Positions 53,637-62,442 of a stretch of DNA of 64,000 bases are shown here, piece by piece. Under the pieces are notes generated by a model. That model was not told where the DNA came from, ran no database searches, and worked only from the letters and a program-made list of their open reading frames with translations. The stretch covers positions 268,697 through 332,696 of the forward strand of contig NZ_JACHEX010000002.1 of the NCBI RefSeq assembly GCF_014201655.1. Direction: 5' to 3'. A program made the translations under genes and the position numbers. The DNA is from Thermosipho japonicus (GTDB taxonomy: Bacteria; Thermotogota; Thermotogae; Thermotogales; Fervidobacteriaceae). The first letter of the stretch is position 1. The number at the start of each line of letters is the position of its first letter.

Positions 53637-54756
53637 ATCCTAAAAATTCTTTTATTCTATTAAATGCTTCATTTATGGCTTCTAGAGAGTTTGCAAAGGA
53701 CATTCGAACAAACCCTGGGGCCATAAATGCGCTTCCAGGAACAAGTGCAACAAGCTTTTCTTCAAGCAACTTCTTGCAAAACTCTTCATCATTTTCCATT
53801 GGAGATTTAAAGAAAAGGTAAAACGCACCATTTGGTTTTACAAATTCAAGACCAATTTTTTGTGCCATCTCAATTGTAAAGTCTCTCCTTTTTTTGAATT
53901 CTTCAAACATATATGAAGTATCAGCTTCTAGTGCAAAAGATGCTGCATATTGTGCAATTGAATTTACAGATGAAGTCGTATGAGCTTGAATTTTTGCTAT
54001 TCTTTTGTATATTTTCTTGTTTTTTGTTGCAATATATCCTACTCTCCAACCTGTCATAGCATGGGACTTTGAAAATGCATTGATATATATAAGGTATTCT
54101 GGATCAACAAAATTTGCAATTGATGTATATTTTCCATCGTATACAAGGGAATCGTAAACATCATCCGCCAAAACAAAAATTTTATTTTCATTTGTAATTT
54201 CAGCAATCCTTTTTAATATCTCTTCAGGATAGATAACTCCGGTTGGGTTATTTGGAGAGTTTATAATTATCGCCTTGGTTTTATCTGAAATCAATGCCTT
54301 TAGTTTTTCTATGTTTGGAACAAAACCTTCTTCAAAAGTTGTGTTTAAAACTTTTATGTTTGCTCCAGCTAACATTACCATTGGAGGATAACTTACCCAG
54401 TAAGGAGAAATCAATATAACTTCTTCATCTTTGTCAACAGTTGATAAAACTGCATTAAAAAGTGCCTGTTTTCCTCCATTTGTTACAATTATTTCATCTT
54501 TTGAAAAAGAAAATCCTTTTTGTATCATGATTTTTGAAATAGTTTCACGAAGTTGGACAATTCCCTTACTATCTGTGTACCTTGTAAAATTAATATCTAG
54601 TGCCTCATGTGCTTTTTGCTTTATAACATCAGGTGTTGGAAAATCTGGCTCACCAGCTGTCAGATTGATAACATCCTTTCCTCCACTTTTTAATTTTGAT
54701 GCAAGAGCATTTATTTCTAGAGTTTTAGATGACGGTATTTCATCTATAATATTCAC
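53635..54756 (-). CDS. Class I/II aminotransferase, aspartate-aminotransferase type
   Basis: A 373-residue PLP enzyme. It starts with the family sequence SKTLEINALASKLKSGG, has GEPDFPTPDVI, NSPNNPTGV, ADDVYDSLVY and the Schiff-base Lys in NAFSKSHAMTGWRVGY (about 228). The C-terminal segment FVRMSFANSLEAINEAFNRI carries the substrate-binding Arg. This is the Ib subgroup typical of thermophiles. The substrate range (Asp, aromatic or other) cannot be read from sequence. Confidence 0.93.
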   Translation of the reverse strand: MNIIDEIPSSKTLEINALASKLKSGGKDVINLTAGEPDFPTPDVIKQKAHEALDINFTRYTDSKGIVQLRETISKIMIQKGFSFSKDEIIVTNGGKQALFNAVLSTVDKDEEVILISPYWVSYPPMVMLAGANIKVLNTTFEEGFVPNIEKLKALISDKTKAIIINSPNNPTGVIYPEEILKRIAEITNENKIFVLADDVYDSLVYDGKYTSIANFVDPEYLIYINAFSKSHAMTGWRVGYIATKNKKIYKRIAKIQAHTTSSVNSIAQYAASFALEADTSYMFEEFKKRRDFTIEMAQKIGLEFVKPNGAFYLFFKSPMENDEEFCKKLLEEKLVALVPGSAFMAPGFVRMSFANSLEAINEAFNRIKEFLG

Positions 54757-54769
54757 TTGAAAGACCTCC

Positions 54770-55747
54770 CTACTTTATGATTAAATAGTATCTTACATAT
54801 TCTTTTCTGTTTTTTCCTCTTACACTTATCATTAAACTATTTACTTCATTATTTATTTCAAATGGTCCAGCTTGAAGATATCCATCTTTGAAAGTACTTT
54901 CAACAATTCCTTTTTCTCTAATGTATACGACTGGATTTGAATAATAAGGATCCAATTTAGCCTTTACATAAAGTTTTCCATCCTTCCAAAAATATGGCTT
55001 TTCTTTTAAAATCAATGGCTGTCTACTTAAAACGTACCGAACATGTGACTCTGTTGCCCAATCTTCAAGGAGCGCTTCTCTTGGTATTTCAAAAGGTGAA
55101 ATTTGCCTGTTGTATGGACCAGAAAGCTGTATAAACGCAAGTCTAAAACCATGTTTTTTTAATATTTCAATCATTTCCTGGTTATAGTACCCGTACGGAT
55201 ATGCATAATACTTTAGAGTTGTATTCATTTTTTCTTGCCAAATTTTTTGACCTTTTATTAAGTCATCCTCAAAATATTTTTTAAAGCTTTCTAGATCCAT
55301 CTTTTTACGTAATAGCGGAAATTTTTCGTGGGTCGTTGAATGATGACCAAACTCAACACCCCAATCTGCCATTTCTTTTATCATATCCCATGTTAAATAT
55401 TCTTTTGAAATACCTACTCCTCCAAAATATAAAAACACAGAAAATGGGACATTGTATTTTTTAAAAACAGGAAATGCCTTTGTATATGTGGTAACATATC
55501 CATCATCTACAGTGAATATAACTGCATTTTCTTCTTCTTTGTTTCCATATACATAATCTTCTAAATCTTTAAGCGTCCAAATTTTATACCCAAGCTTCTT
55601 GACAAGATTTATATGCATTTCAAGCTCGTTGGTCCAAGTATTTGTTGTAGGGTATCTTCCATCATCAAAACGATGGTATATAAATATAACAATGTTTGAA
55701 AAAGAAATAAATGAGAATAATAACAGAAAAATTACTATTTTTTTCAT
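54770..55747 (-). CDS. Secreted polysaccharide deacetylase (NodB domain)
   Basis: A 325-residue exported protein with a signal peptide (residues 1-18). The NodB domain has the metal/catalytic motif FTVDDGYVTT (about residues 78-87) and GHHSTTHEKFP (about 135-145), with PYGYYNQEMIE for motif 3. The C-terminal 90 residues are a beta-rich domain. It probably removes acetyl groups from peptidoglycan or another surface glycan. The ATG at 55747 has GAGGTGG upstream. Confidence 0.9.
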   Translation of the reverse strand: MKKIVIFLLLFSFISFSNIVIFIYHRFDDGRYPTTNTWTNELEMHINLVKKLGYKIWTLKDLEDYVYGNKEEENAVIFTVDDGYVTTYTKAFPVFKKYNVPFSVFLYFGGVGISKEYLTWDMIKEMADWGVEFGHHSTTHEKFPLLRKKMDLESFKKYFEDDLIKGQKIWQEKMNTTLKYYAYPYGYYNQEMIEILKKHGFRLAFIQLSGPYNRQISPFEIPREALLEDWATESHVRYVLSRQPLILKEKPYFWKDGKLYVKAKLDPYYSNPVVYIREKGIVESTFKDGYLQAGPFEINNEVNSLMISVRGKNRKEYVRYYLIIK

Positions 55748-55766
55748 AAATTTCCACCTCACTAAT

Positions 55767-55796
55767 ATTTTATTATGATTTTCAACACACTTCCAA
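55767..55796 (-). promoter_or_regulatory. Candidate promoter of the deacetylase-aminotransferase unit
   Basis: On the minus strand TTGGAA (plus 55791-55796) and TAAAAT (plus 55767-55772) have an 18-bp spacer. Confidence 0.45.
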
Positions 55797-55820
55797 TTTT
55801 AAATCTTTAAGAATGAAACG

Positions 55821-56711
55821 CTAAAATGAAATAGATGTAAGATATTCTTCGAAAGCTTTCTTTAAAGTCTCCACGTCATTTATTTTCATGACTTTTGCTC
55901 TAAATTGTCTTGAATTTGGTAAATTTTTTGTATACCCTGCTACAAATTTTCTAAACTCCTGGGCGGCTCTCTCTCCTATTTCACTGTAAAGAAGATCTAT
56001 ATGATACAAAATGATCTTTTTAATTTCAGACAATGAAGGGGTTTTATCATTAAATATCCATGGTTTTCCAATACTTGCTCTTGCTATCAATACTCCATCA
56101 GCTTTTGAAATTTCCATAGCACGTCTTGCATCAGAAAGTGAATGTATATCTCCGTTAATATAAAGTGGAATGTAACCTTTGTTTTTTATATTCCACGTAG
56201 CTTTCCCAGAGTACATTTGTTTTGCCGTTCGACCATGCACTGCGATCATATCGGCTCCAGCATCAACAACTGTGTCATATATTTTTTCAAACTCATCTTT
56301 TTCAAATCCTACTCTTACCTTAACTGAAACTTTACAACTAACGGCTGATTTTACTTGCTCAATAATATCTTTTAACCTATTTAGATCTTTTAATAGGGCA
56401 CTACCAGCACCTTTTTTTACAACTTTTTTTACAGGGCACCCTGCATTTATATCTATCCATGCTCCCATATTTTCAAGCATTGAAGCAGCTTTTGCCATTA
56501 CAAATGGGTCAGATCCAAAAATTTGGATTGCTACTTTATCTTTCTCCGCAGGTTTTGGAAAATAATACTCGTTTATTTTTAAATTTCTAATTACACTTTC
56601 AGCACTTATCATTTCTGTGTATGCAAACTCTGCTCCAAACTCAAAGCAAAGCTTTCTAAAGCTCCAGTTAGTTACTCCGGCCATTGGAGCAAGGCCAATT
56701 TTACCTATCAC
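55821..56711 (-). CDS. dus: tRNA-dihydrouridine synthase
   Basis: A 296-residue FMN enzyme reducing uridines in tRNA. It has GLAPMAGVTNWSFRKLC, the catalytic Cys in DINAGCPVKKVVKKGAGSAL (about residue 92), the VKVRVGF segment and the FMN-binding YINGDIHS. The C-terminal helical domain is complete. It overlaps nadD by 11 bp. Confidence 0.94.
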   Translation of the reverse strand: MIGKIGLAPMAGVTNWSFRKLCFEFGAEFAYTEMISAESVIRNLKINEYYFPKPAEKDKVAIQIFGSDPFVMAKAASMLENMGAWIDINAGCPVKKVVKKGAGSALLKDLNRLKDIIEQVKSAVSCKVSVKVRVGFEKDEFEKIYDTVVDAGADMIAVHGRTAKQMYSGKATWNIKNKGYIPLYINGDIHSLSDARRAMEISKADGVLIARASIGKPWIFNDKTPSLSEIKKIILYHIDLLYSEIGERAAQEFRKFVAGYTKNLPNSRQFRAKVMKINDVETLKKAFEEYLTSISF

Positions 56712-57327
56712 CGTATACCTCCTCGACTAATTCAATAATGCTTTCTGGGACAAAACCGTATATACTTTGTTTACTTTTAACCCTTTCCCTTACAATTGTT
56801 GATGAAATTTGAATAAGAGGAAGATCTAGTATATGTATAGAACTTGAAAGTTCTTTTAACACATTATTTGCTCGTTCATATAAAGTTTTGTCTTTGTATC
56901 TTGGATATACAAGCATCTTTACTTTTTTTAAAATGTCTTCATATCTATACCATTTTTCAATAGAAAAAAGAGCATCTTCTCCGACTAAAAAGAAGATGCT
57001 TTCGTAATATTTTTCGTAATATTCTATAGTGTTAATTGCATAACTTATTCCACCAAGCTTATTTTCAATATCACTTATTTCAACACCTTTTACCTTTTCA
57101 AATGCTTTCTTTGTTAAATAAAATCTTGTTTTAAAGTCAACATCAACATGCTTGTGAGGTGGGGTTGAACTTGTTACAACATGCATATCTGCATATTTAA
57201 ACATTTCTCTTACTAATTGTGCAATTATTATATGCCCATTGTGAGGAGGATTAAATGATCCTCCAAATATTACAAGACTATTCTTTGTATTCAAAAGCTC
57301 TTTGGGCAACCCAAACTGTATCCCCAT
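56701..57327 (-). CDS. nadD: Nicotinate-nucleotide adenylyltransferase
   Basis: A nucleotidyltransferase that makes deamido-NAD for NAD synthesis. The signature is [12 protein letters not shown] (residues about 21-32), with the second motif [12 protein letters not shown]. The ATG at 57327 lies 50 bp inside the end of obg; a TTG at 57294 is an equally possible start and would give 197 residues. Clustering with obg is common. Confidence 0.9.
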   Translation of the reverse strand: MGIQFGLPKELLNTKNSLVIFGGSFNPPHNGHIIIAQLVREMFKYADMHVVTSSTPPHKHVDVDFKTRFYLTKKAFEKVKGVEISDIENKLGGISYAINTIEYYEKYYESIFFLVGEDALFSIEKWYRYEDILKKVKMLVYPRYKDKTLYERANNVLKELSSSIHILDLPLIQISSTIVRERVKSKQSIYGFVPESIIELVEEVYGDR

Positions 57328-58582
57328 CTTTTATCCCTGCCTCTTTTAATTTACTTTCTAGCCCATTTTTCTCTAGAAGTTCCATAAATTTTCTATAACC
57401 ATCTTTTTGATTTAAATTCAATCTTTTAGCCCATTCCTCGACATAAGTACCAGTAACAATAAAGTCATTGCCTTCTTTTATAATCTCAATATTGAACCTT
57501 TCTGGTAATTCTTTCCAGAGAGGTTTTGGACGTTTAATTTGTTCATTTACAACTTCCGATTGAGTATGGAATTTTTTACTTTCCTTAACTATTTCTGCAA
57601 GTTTGTAAACAACTTTTTCTATTCCTTCTCCTGTTATTATACTTGTAGGAAAAATTTGCTTTCCAGTTTCTTTTCTTAATTTTTCAAGTCTTTTTTCTAA
57701 TTCTTCTTTGGATATAAGGTCTATTTTGTTGGCTATTATAATTTCTTCTTTTTGAGCAAGTTCTTTGCTAAAATGTTCAAGTTCATTTCTAATGTCAAAA
57801 TAATCTTGAACAGGATCCCTTCCTTCTATTCCTGAGATATCTACAATATGAGCTATTACACTACACCTTTCAACATGTCTTAAAAATACATTTCCAAGTC
57901 CTGCACCTTTACTTGCACCTTTTATAAGTCCTGGAATATCTGCAACTACAAACTGTAAATCATTTACCGTTACAACACCAAGATTAGGTATAGTGGTTGT
58001 AAATGGATAATTTGCAATTTTTGGTCTTGCATTGCTTATTTTTGATATAAATGAACTTTTTCCAACATTTGGATAACCAACAAGTCCTACATCTGCAAGA
58101 AGTTTTAATTCAAGAACTAACTTTCTCTCTTCTCCTTCAAAACCCCTTTCTGATATTTTTGGTGCTCTCATTGTAGAAGATTTAAAATGAATATTTCCAC
58201 GGCCTCCTTTTCCTCCACGAGCTACACAGACAACCATTCCAGGCTTGTCAAGATCTGCTATTATTTCCCCTGTTTCAAAGTCTTTCACAACGGTGCCAAC
58301 TGGAACATCTATTACCACGTCTTTTCCATTTCTTCCATGCATTTTCTTTCCTTTTCCATTTTCACCATTTTCAGCAATGTATTTTTTCTTTTCTGAAACA
58401 CTTAAAAGAGTTGAAAGATTTGGATTAGCTTTTAAAAATACGTAGCCACCATTTCCACCATCTCCACCATCAGGGCCGCCTTTTGGTACGTACTTTTCGT
58501 GTCTAAAACTTGCAGAGCCATCTCCGCCTTTTCCACCTTTTACAAATATAACTATTCTGTCAATAAAATCTGCCTTTTGCAT
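57278..58582 (-). CDS. obg: Obg/CgtA ribosome-associated GTPase
   Basis: A 434-residue GTPase. The glycine-rich Obg fold is at residues 1-155 ([28 protein letters not shown]), the G domain has G1 [11 protein letters not shown]3 DIPGL and G4 NKIDL, and a C-terminal OCT domain (about 340-434) ends in [12 protein letters not shown]. The ATG at 58582 is chosen; an upstream GTG overlaps the GAGGTGG site. It functions in ribosome assembly and stress control. Confidence 0.95.
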   Translation of the reverse strand: MQKADFIDRIVIFVKGGKGGDGSASFRHEKYVPKGGPDGGDGGNGGYVFLKANPNLSTLLSVSEKKKYIAENGENGKGKKMHGRNGKDVVIDVPVGTVVKDFETGEIIADLDKPGMVVCVARGGKGGRGNIHFKSSTMRAPKISERGFEGEERKLVLELKLLADVGLVGYPNVGKSSFISKISNARPKIANYPFTTTIPNLGVVTVNDLQFVVADIPGLIKGASKGAGLGNVFLRHVERCSVIAHIVDISGIEGRDPVQDYFDIRNELEHFSKELAQKEEIIIANKIDLISKEELEKRLEKLRKETGKQIFPTSIITGEGIEKVVYKLAEIVKESKKFHTQSEVVNEQIKRPKPLWKELPERFNIEIIKEGNDFIVTGTYVEEWAKRLNLNQKDGYRKFMELLEKNGLESKLKEAGIKDGDTVWVAQRAFEYKE

Positions 58583-58600
58583 GTATACCACCTCACAATT

Positions 58601-58630
58601 ATTTTACCAAAACAAAAATTCCCCCTTCAA
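58601..58630 (-). promoter_or_regulatory. obg promoter overlapping the tRNA terminator
   Basis: On the minus strand TTGAAG (plus 58625-58630) and TAAAAT (plus 58601-58606) have an 18-bp spacer. The -35 box lies in the loop of the terminator hairpin at 58618-58639. Confidence 0.45.
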
Positions 58631-58639
58631 CGGGGGAAT
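58618..58639 (-). terminator. Terminator of tRNA-Thr
   Basis: ATTCCCCC and GGGGGAAT form an 8-bp stem with a 6-nt loop, directly after the CCA end on the minus strand, followed by a T-rich tract. Confidence 0.85.
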
Positions 58640-58714
58640 GGAGCCAACGGCGGGACTCGAACCCGCAACCTACGCATTACGAATGCGCCGCTCTACCGGT
58701 TGAGCTACGTTGGC
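58639..58714 (-). tRNA. tRNA-Thr (anticodon CGT)
   Basis: On the minus strand the gene begins GCCAACG and ends CGTTGGC-T-CCA, giving a full 7-bp acceptor stem and an encoded CCA. The D arm is GCTC...GAGC, the anticodon stem is GCGCA/TGCGT with loop TTCGTAA (anticodon CGT, reading ACG), and the T arm contains GGTTCGAGTCC. All arms pair. Confidence 0.95.
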
Positions 58715-58733
58715 ACTATTACTCCTCATAGCA

Positions 58734-58761
58734 ATTTTATCAAAAATACATTTATTGTCAA
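58734..58761 (-). promoter_or_regulatory. tRNA-Thr promoter
   Basis: On the minus strand TTGACA (plus 58756-58761) and TAAAAT (plus 58734-58739) have a 16-bp spacer, about 20 bp before the tRNA. Confidence 0.75.
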
Positions 58762-58832
58762 TAAATTGGCATTTGCGTAAAAATACATATATTTTTTAAA
58801 TATTTCATATATCAATCAAAAATTTTTGTAAT

Positions 58833-58861
58833 TTGACAAAAAATTTTGAAAAGAGTATAAT
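58833..58861 (+). promoter_or_regulatory. Consensus promoter of the DUF2089 operon
   Basis: TTGACA at 58833-58838 and TATAAT at 58856-58861 with a 17-bp spacer, a perfect sigma-70 promoter. The leader to the ATG is about 115 nt. Confidence 0.9.
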
Positions 58862-58968
58862 AAATTTTGAAAAGAGAAAATCGAAAAATAGGTCATATCA
58901 ATAGTAGTGAAGAAACTAAAGCTGCCGATTTAATTATTTTAAAATTTTGAATCGTTGTTCAAAATTTT
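58841..58968. repeat. Four copies of AAATTTTGAA around the DUF2089 promoter
   Basis: AAATTTTGAAAAGAG occurs at 58841-58855 (in the -35/-10 spacer) and 58862-58876 (right after the -10), exactly 21 bp apart. AAAATTTTGAA at 58941-58951 and its inverted copy TTCAAAATTTT at 58958-58968 form an 11-bp perfect inverted repeat with a TCGTTG spacer, ending one base before the ribosome site GGAGGTGAG. The layout is that of operators for a repeat-binding regulator plus a leader hairpin that could mask the ribosome site. Confidence 0.7.
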
Positions 58969-58983
58969 TGGAGGTGAGAGTAA

Positions 58984-59358
58984 ATGTTACCAAAATGTCC
59001 GGTTTGCGGAAAACCAATGAAAGTAACTCAGCTAAAATGTGTGCATGATAATGTTACAGTTTCTGGAATGTTCACAGTTTCACCACTTGCATTTTTGGAA
59101 GAAGAAGATATGAATTTTATAATCTTGTTCTTAAGAAGTAGAGGAAATTTAAAAGAAATGGAACGTGTAACAGGTATTGGATATTTTACCCTCCGTGGAA
59201 GGCTTGAAAAGCTACTCGATAAAATGGGACTTAAACCAATCGGAGATTCTGAAGTTGATGATCAAGATGATGTTTTTGAAAAATTAAAGAAAAAATTGAT
59301 TTCAGTGGAAGATGCTTTAAATATTATTAAGAGAAAAGGGGGAGAGAAAAATGAATGA
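58984..59358 (+). CDS. DUF2089 protein (zinc ribbon plus HTH)
   Basis: A 124-residue protein. The N terminus has CPVCGKPM (residues 5-12) followed by LKCVHDNVTVSGMF, a zinc-ribbon-like pair. Residues about 40-90 form a helical, HTH-like domain (SRGNLKEMERVTGIGYFTLRG), and the C-terminal helix has SVEDALNIIKRKG. DUF2089 proteins are predicted transcription regulators that often sit before SHOCT- and polymer-forming-type genes. Strong RBS GGAGGTGAG. It is a candidate to bind the repeats around its own promoter. Overlaps the next gene by 8 bp. Confidence 0.85.
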   Translation: MLPKCPVCGKPMKVTQLKCVHDNVTVSGMFTVSPLAFLEEEDMNFIILFLRSRGNLKEMERVTGIGYFTLRGRLEKLLDKMGLKPIGDSEVDDQDDVFEKLKKKLISVEDALNIIKRKGGEKNE

Positions 59359-60253
59359 AGAAATTAGAAAAGTTTTAGAGGCTCTTAAAAACGGAGAAAT
59401 TACAACTGAAGAGGCAGAAGCACTTATTGAGGCAATAAAACAAAGAGAAGATTATAAAGAAGAAAATTTTGAAGGTTCAGATGAAAATGTTGAGACAAAA
59501 GTTGGAGAAGTAACGGTAATAGAAGAAGGAGAGGTATTTGAAGGAGATATAAATATTGTAAATGGAGAAGCTGTTATAAAAGGAATTGTAAATGGTGATT
59601 GTTCAATTGTTATGGGAAAATTAACATTTTCTGGTGAAGTAAAAGGAGACATGAATATTGTTGGCTCAAGGGTAAAATGGAATGGGGGAATTATAGACGG
59701 AAGTTTAAATATTGTAGCAAGTAAAGAAGAAGGCACTCCTCCAAAAGTTAAAGGAGGACTTACAAGAATAAACAATTTATTATTAAAGGGATTGTTTAAA
59801 GTATTTTTAAAACCATTTTTGTCAGGATTTGAAATTAAAAATGGAAATTTTAAAAAGTCTAAAAAGACTCAAAAATTTGAAACATTGATTGTAGAAGAAG
59901 GTAAAGAATTTAAAACTGATGATGATATTGTAGCCGAAGAAGTAATAGTTAAAGGAAAATTAGTCTGTGGAAATCTAAAAGCAGATGAGATAAGAGCTAT
60001 TGGCACAATTTCTTGTGGAAATATTGAAACAGAAGAATTAATAGTTGAAGGGACTGTGAAAACGGGGAACGTAAAAGCCGAAAATATAACAGTTTATCAA
60101 GATGGATCAATTAGTTCAGGAAATGTACGTGCTGAAAATATAGAACTAAATGGAGTTATTTCATCAGGAAACGTTACATGCGAAGTTATCTGGGGGACTG
60201 GAAAATTGAATGCGGGGTGGCTTAACTGTGAGGAGAACAGACTCAACAAATAA
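59351..60253 (+). CDS. Polymer-forming (bactofilin-like) beta-helix protein
   Basis: A 300-residue protein. Residues 1-30 are a short helical module (LEALKNGEITTEEAEALIEA) found in SHOCT/YvlB-type proteins. After it come two blocks of right-handed beta-helix-like repeats (about 50-130 and 175-295), with turns such as GDINIVNGEAVIKG and GNVKAENITVYQDG. There is no signal peptide, so the polymer is probably cytoplasmic or membrane-associated. It resembles bactofilins (two blocks instead of one). It overlaps the MFS gene. Confidence 0.8.
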   Translation: MNEEIRKVLEALKNGEITTEEAEALIEAIKQREDYKEENFEGSDENVETKVGEVTVIEEGEVFEGDINIVNGEAVIKGIVNGDCSIVMGKLTFSGEVKGDMNIVGSRVKWNGGIIDGSLNIVASKEEGTPPKVKGGLTRINNLLLKGLFKVFLKPFLSGFEIKNGNFKKSKKTQKFETLIVEEGKEFKTDDDIVAEEVIVKGKLVCGNLKADEIRAIGTISCGNIETEELIVEGTVKTGNVKAENITVYQDGSISSGNVRAENIELNGVISSGNVTCEVIWGTGKLNAGWLNCEENRLNK

Positions 60254-61520
60254 ACTTTTTACAAAGAATTTTTTGCTTTATATTGTTGGAAGATTAGTAT
60301 CTTTAATAGGTTCAGGAATACAGATGATTGCAATTCCTTTGTATATTTTAGACGTTACAGGTTCAGGAGCTGCAATGGGAATATTTACTTTACTTAGCAT
60401 TCTTCCAAGACTCTTGGTTGCCCCTTTTGCTGGGGTCTTGGGAGATAGGTTTAATAGAAAAAATATAATGGTTTTCACAGACTTTATCCGTGGATTTTTA
60501 ATACTTTTTCTCGCACTACTTTCATATACAAATAGCCTCAGTATATTAATTTTATTTATAATCCAGGCATTTGTGGCAATGTTTGATGGCTTTTTTGGAG
60601 CTGCAACTACAGCCATGATTCCTGATATAGTTTCTGAGGATAAACTAAGGTCAGCAAATTCCGTACTTGGTAGTGTTAATTCTTTTTCTATGATAATCGG
60701 ACCAATTTTAGGTGGAATTATATATGGAATTTTTGGAATATTTGCTGTATTTTTAATCAACGGTACTTCATTTGTACTATCGGCAATTAGTGAAATGTTT
60801 ATTTTATATAATGTAAAATTTTCTAAAAAGTCTAAATTAAGTGTTTCTTCATTTTTTAGTGAATTCAAAGAAGGCTTAACTTTCATTTTTAAAAATGAAG
60901 GATTAAAATATCTATTTACATTTGCAATGATAACTAACTTTTTAATGTCTCCATTATTCCAGGTAGTTGAGCCGTATGTTTTAAGGCAGATAGTAAAAAT
61001 GAGTGCTCAACAATACGGTTTTGTGCAAACATTTTTTACAATTGGAATGCTTGCAGGAAACGTCTTTCTAATGTCTCTTTTAAAAAATGCAAAAAACAAA
61101 ACATTAATGATATCTGGAATATCTATTCAAAGTTTAGCAATTTTTGCATTTACAATATTGATTTTTCCAAACGTTCTTGTTAAATTTTCCATATGGAAAT
61201 TTTTCTGGCTTACATCTATTATTTACTTTATAGTTGGTGCGTTTAATACTCTTGTAAATATTCCAATTTCAACAAATCTGCAACTCATGACCCCCTCTGA
61301 AATAAGGTCAAGAGTTTTCTCAACGCTTGAAATTTTTTCTCAGATTATGGTACCACTTGGTGCGGTCATATATGGATTTCTAATTGATGTTGTGGCCGCA
61401 CACATTCTTTTCTTGGTAGTTAACTTTTTAGCCTTAGCTATATCTATTATTTTCTTTGTTATCGCACCACAACAGGTATATGAACCAAAAGCTGGGGGGG
61501 ATTTTGATGCTGCAAGTTAA
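60228..61520 (+). CDS. Major facilitator superfamily transporter
   Basis: A 430-residue MFS protein with twelve predicted helices. The loop 2-3 motif is visible as GVLGDRFNRKNIMV (the GxxxDRxGRR-type motif A). The GTG at 60228, with GGGGTGG upstream, is preferred over an ATG at 60210; the gene overlaps the polymer-forming gene by 26 bp. It belongs to the group of drug exporters resembling MFS_3. The substrate is unknown. Confidence 0.88.
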   Translation: MRRTDSTNKLFTKNFLLYIVGRLVSLIGSGIQMIAIPLYILDVTGSGAAMGIFTLLSILPRLLVAPFAGVLGDRFNRKNIMVFTDFIRGFLILFLALLSYTNSLSILILFIIQAFVAMFDGFFGAATTAMIPDIVSEDKLRSANSVLGSVNSFSMIIGPILGGIIYGIFGIFAVFLINGTSFVLSAISEMFILYNVKFSKKSKLSVSSFFSEFKEGLTFIFKNEGLKYLFTFAMITNFLMSPLFQVVEPYVLRQIVKMSAQQYGFVQTFFTIGMLAGNVFLMSLLKNAKNKTLMISGISIQSLAIFAFTILIFPNVLVKFSIWKFFWLTSIIYFIVGAFNTLVNIPISTNLQLMTPSEIRSRVFSTLEIFSQIMVPLGAVIYGFLIDVVAAHILFLVVNFLALAISIIFFVIAPQQVYEPKAGGDFDAAS

Positions 61521-62442
61521 AAATCTTAAAAAAACATATGTTTCAAAAGGGAAAAAGGTGGAAGCAGTTAAAGGAATAACTTTCGAGACTGAAAAGGGAG
61601 AAATTTTTGCAATCTTAGGACCAAACGGTGCGGGAAAAACTACAACTATAAAGTCGATATTAAGACTTATAATCCCAGATGAAGGTGAAATCTATATAAA
61701 CGGTATAGATGTTCACAAACATCCTTCACATGCACTAAAATATGTTTCTGCAGTTTTAGAAGGAAATAGAAATATTCATTGGAAAATGACAGTTTATGAA
61801 AACCTTAAGTACTTTGGTTATATAAGAGGTTTAGGAGGAAAATACTTAAAAAGTAGAATTTCTGAAATTTTGGAATTTGTAGAGCTAACTGAAAAAAAGA
61901 ACGAACTTGCCGGAAAACTTTCAAGAGGTATGCAGCAAAGATTAGCTATTGGAATAGCTTTACTGCCAGATACTCCTCTAATCCTTTTAGATGAGCCTAC
62001 ACTCGGTTTGGATGTTGAGTCTTCATTAAAAGTAAGACAAATGCTTGAAAAACTTGCAAAAGATGGAAAAACCATACTCTTATCTACTCATGATATGCAA
62101 CTTGTTGAAAAAGTGGCAAATCATGTGTTGATTATAAATAAAGGTAGGGTAGTTGTTAGTGATAAAAAAGAAAAACTTTTAGATGCATTCAAGAAAAAAA
62201 GATTTAAAATAAGTTTTTTAAGTAATAATGGTTACAAAGAACTTGAAAAATTTGGAACAGTTGTTGAAGAAAACGGAGAAAAGATTTTAAACATTCAAAT
62301 TGATAACATGGATCAATTATATGAAGTTCTTGAGCATTTTAAGAATAAAAACATTGAAATAAAGCGCCTTGAAAGTGTAATGGTTAACTTTGAAGAGGTT
62401 TTTGTAAATATAGTAAGAGGTGATGAAGATGGTTTATCTTAA
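61507..62442 (+). CDS. ABC transporter ATP-binding protein
   Basis: A 311-residue ATPase with Walker A GPNGAGKTTT (residues about 38-47), signature LSRGMQQRL, Walker B ILLDEPTLGLD and switch His in LSTHDMQ. It is followed by an ABC-2 permease in a 14-bp-overlap arrangement. The ATG at 61507 is used, with GGGGGGG at 61494-61500 upstream. C-terminal extension of about 90 residues as in daunorubicin-type exporters. Confidence 0.93.
   Translation: MLQVKNLKKTYVSKGKKVEAVKGITFETEKGEIFAILGPNGAGKTTTIKSILRLIIPDEGEIYINGIDVHKHPSHALKYVSAVLEGNRNIHWKMTVYENLKYFGYIRGLGGKYLKSRISEILEFVELTEKKNELAGKLSRGMQQRLAIGIALLPDTPLILLDEPTLGLDVESSLKVRQMLEKLAKDGKTILLSTHDMQLVEKVANHVLIINKGRVVVSDKKEKLLDAFKKKRFKISFLSNNGYKELEKFGTVVEENGEKILNIQIDNMDQLYEVLEHFKNKNIEIKRLESVMVNFEEVFVNIVRGDEDGLS

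Noticed and set aside
58499..58780. Plus-strand frame across the tRNA-Thr gene encoding a small protein
   Set aside because: It is the well-known spurious translation of the tRNA complement and has no ribosome site.
60278..60886. A 202-codon open frame antisense to the MFS gene
   Set aside because: It shadows a hydrophobic coding sequence and lacks start signals.
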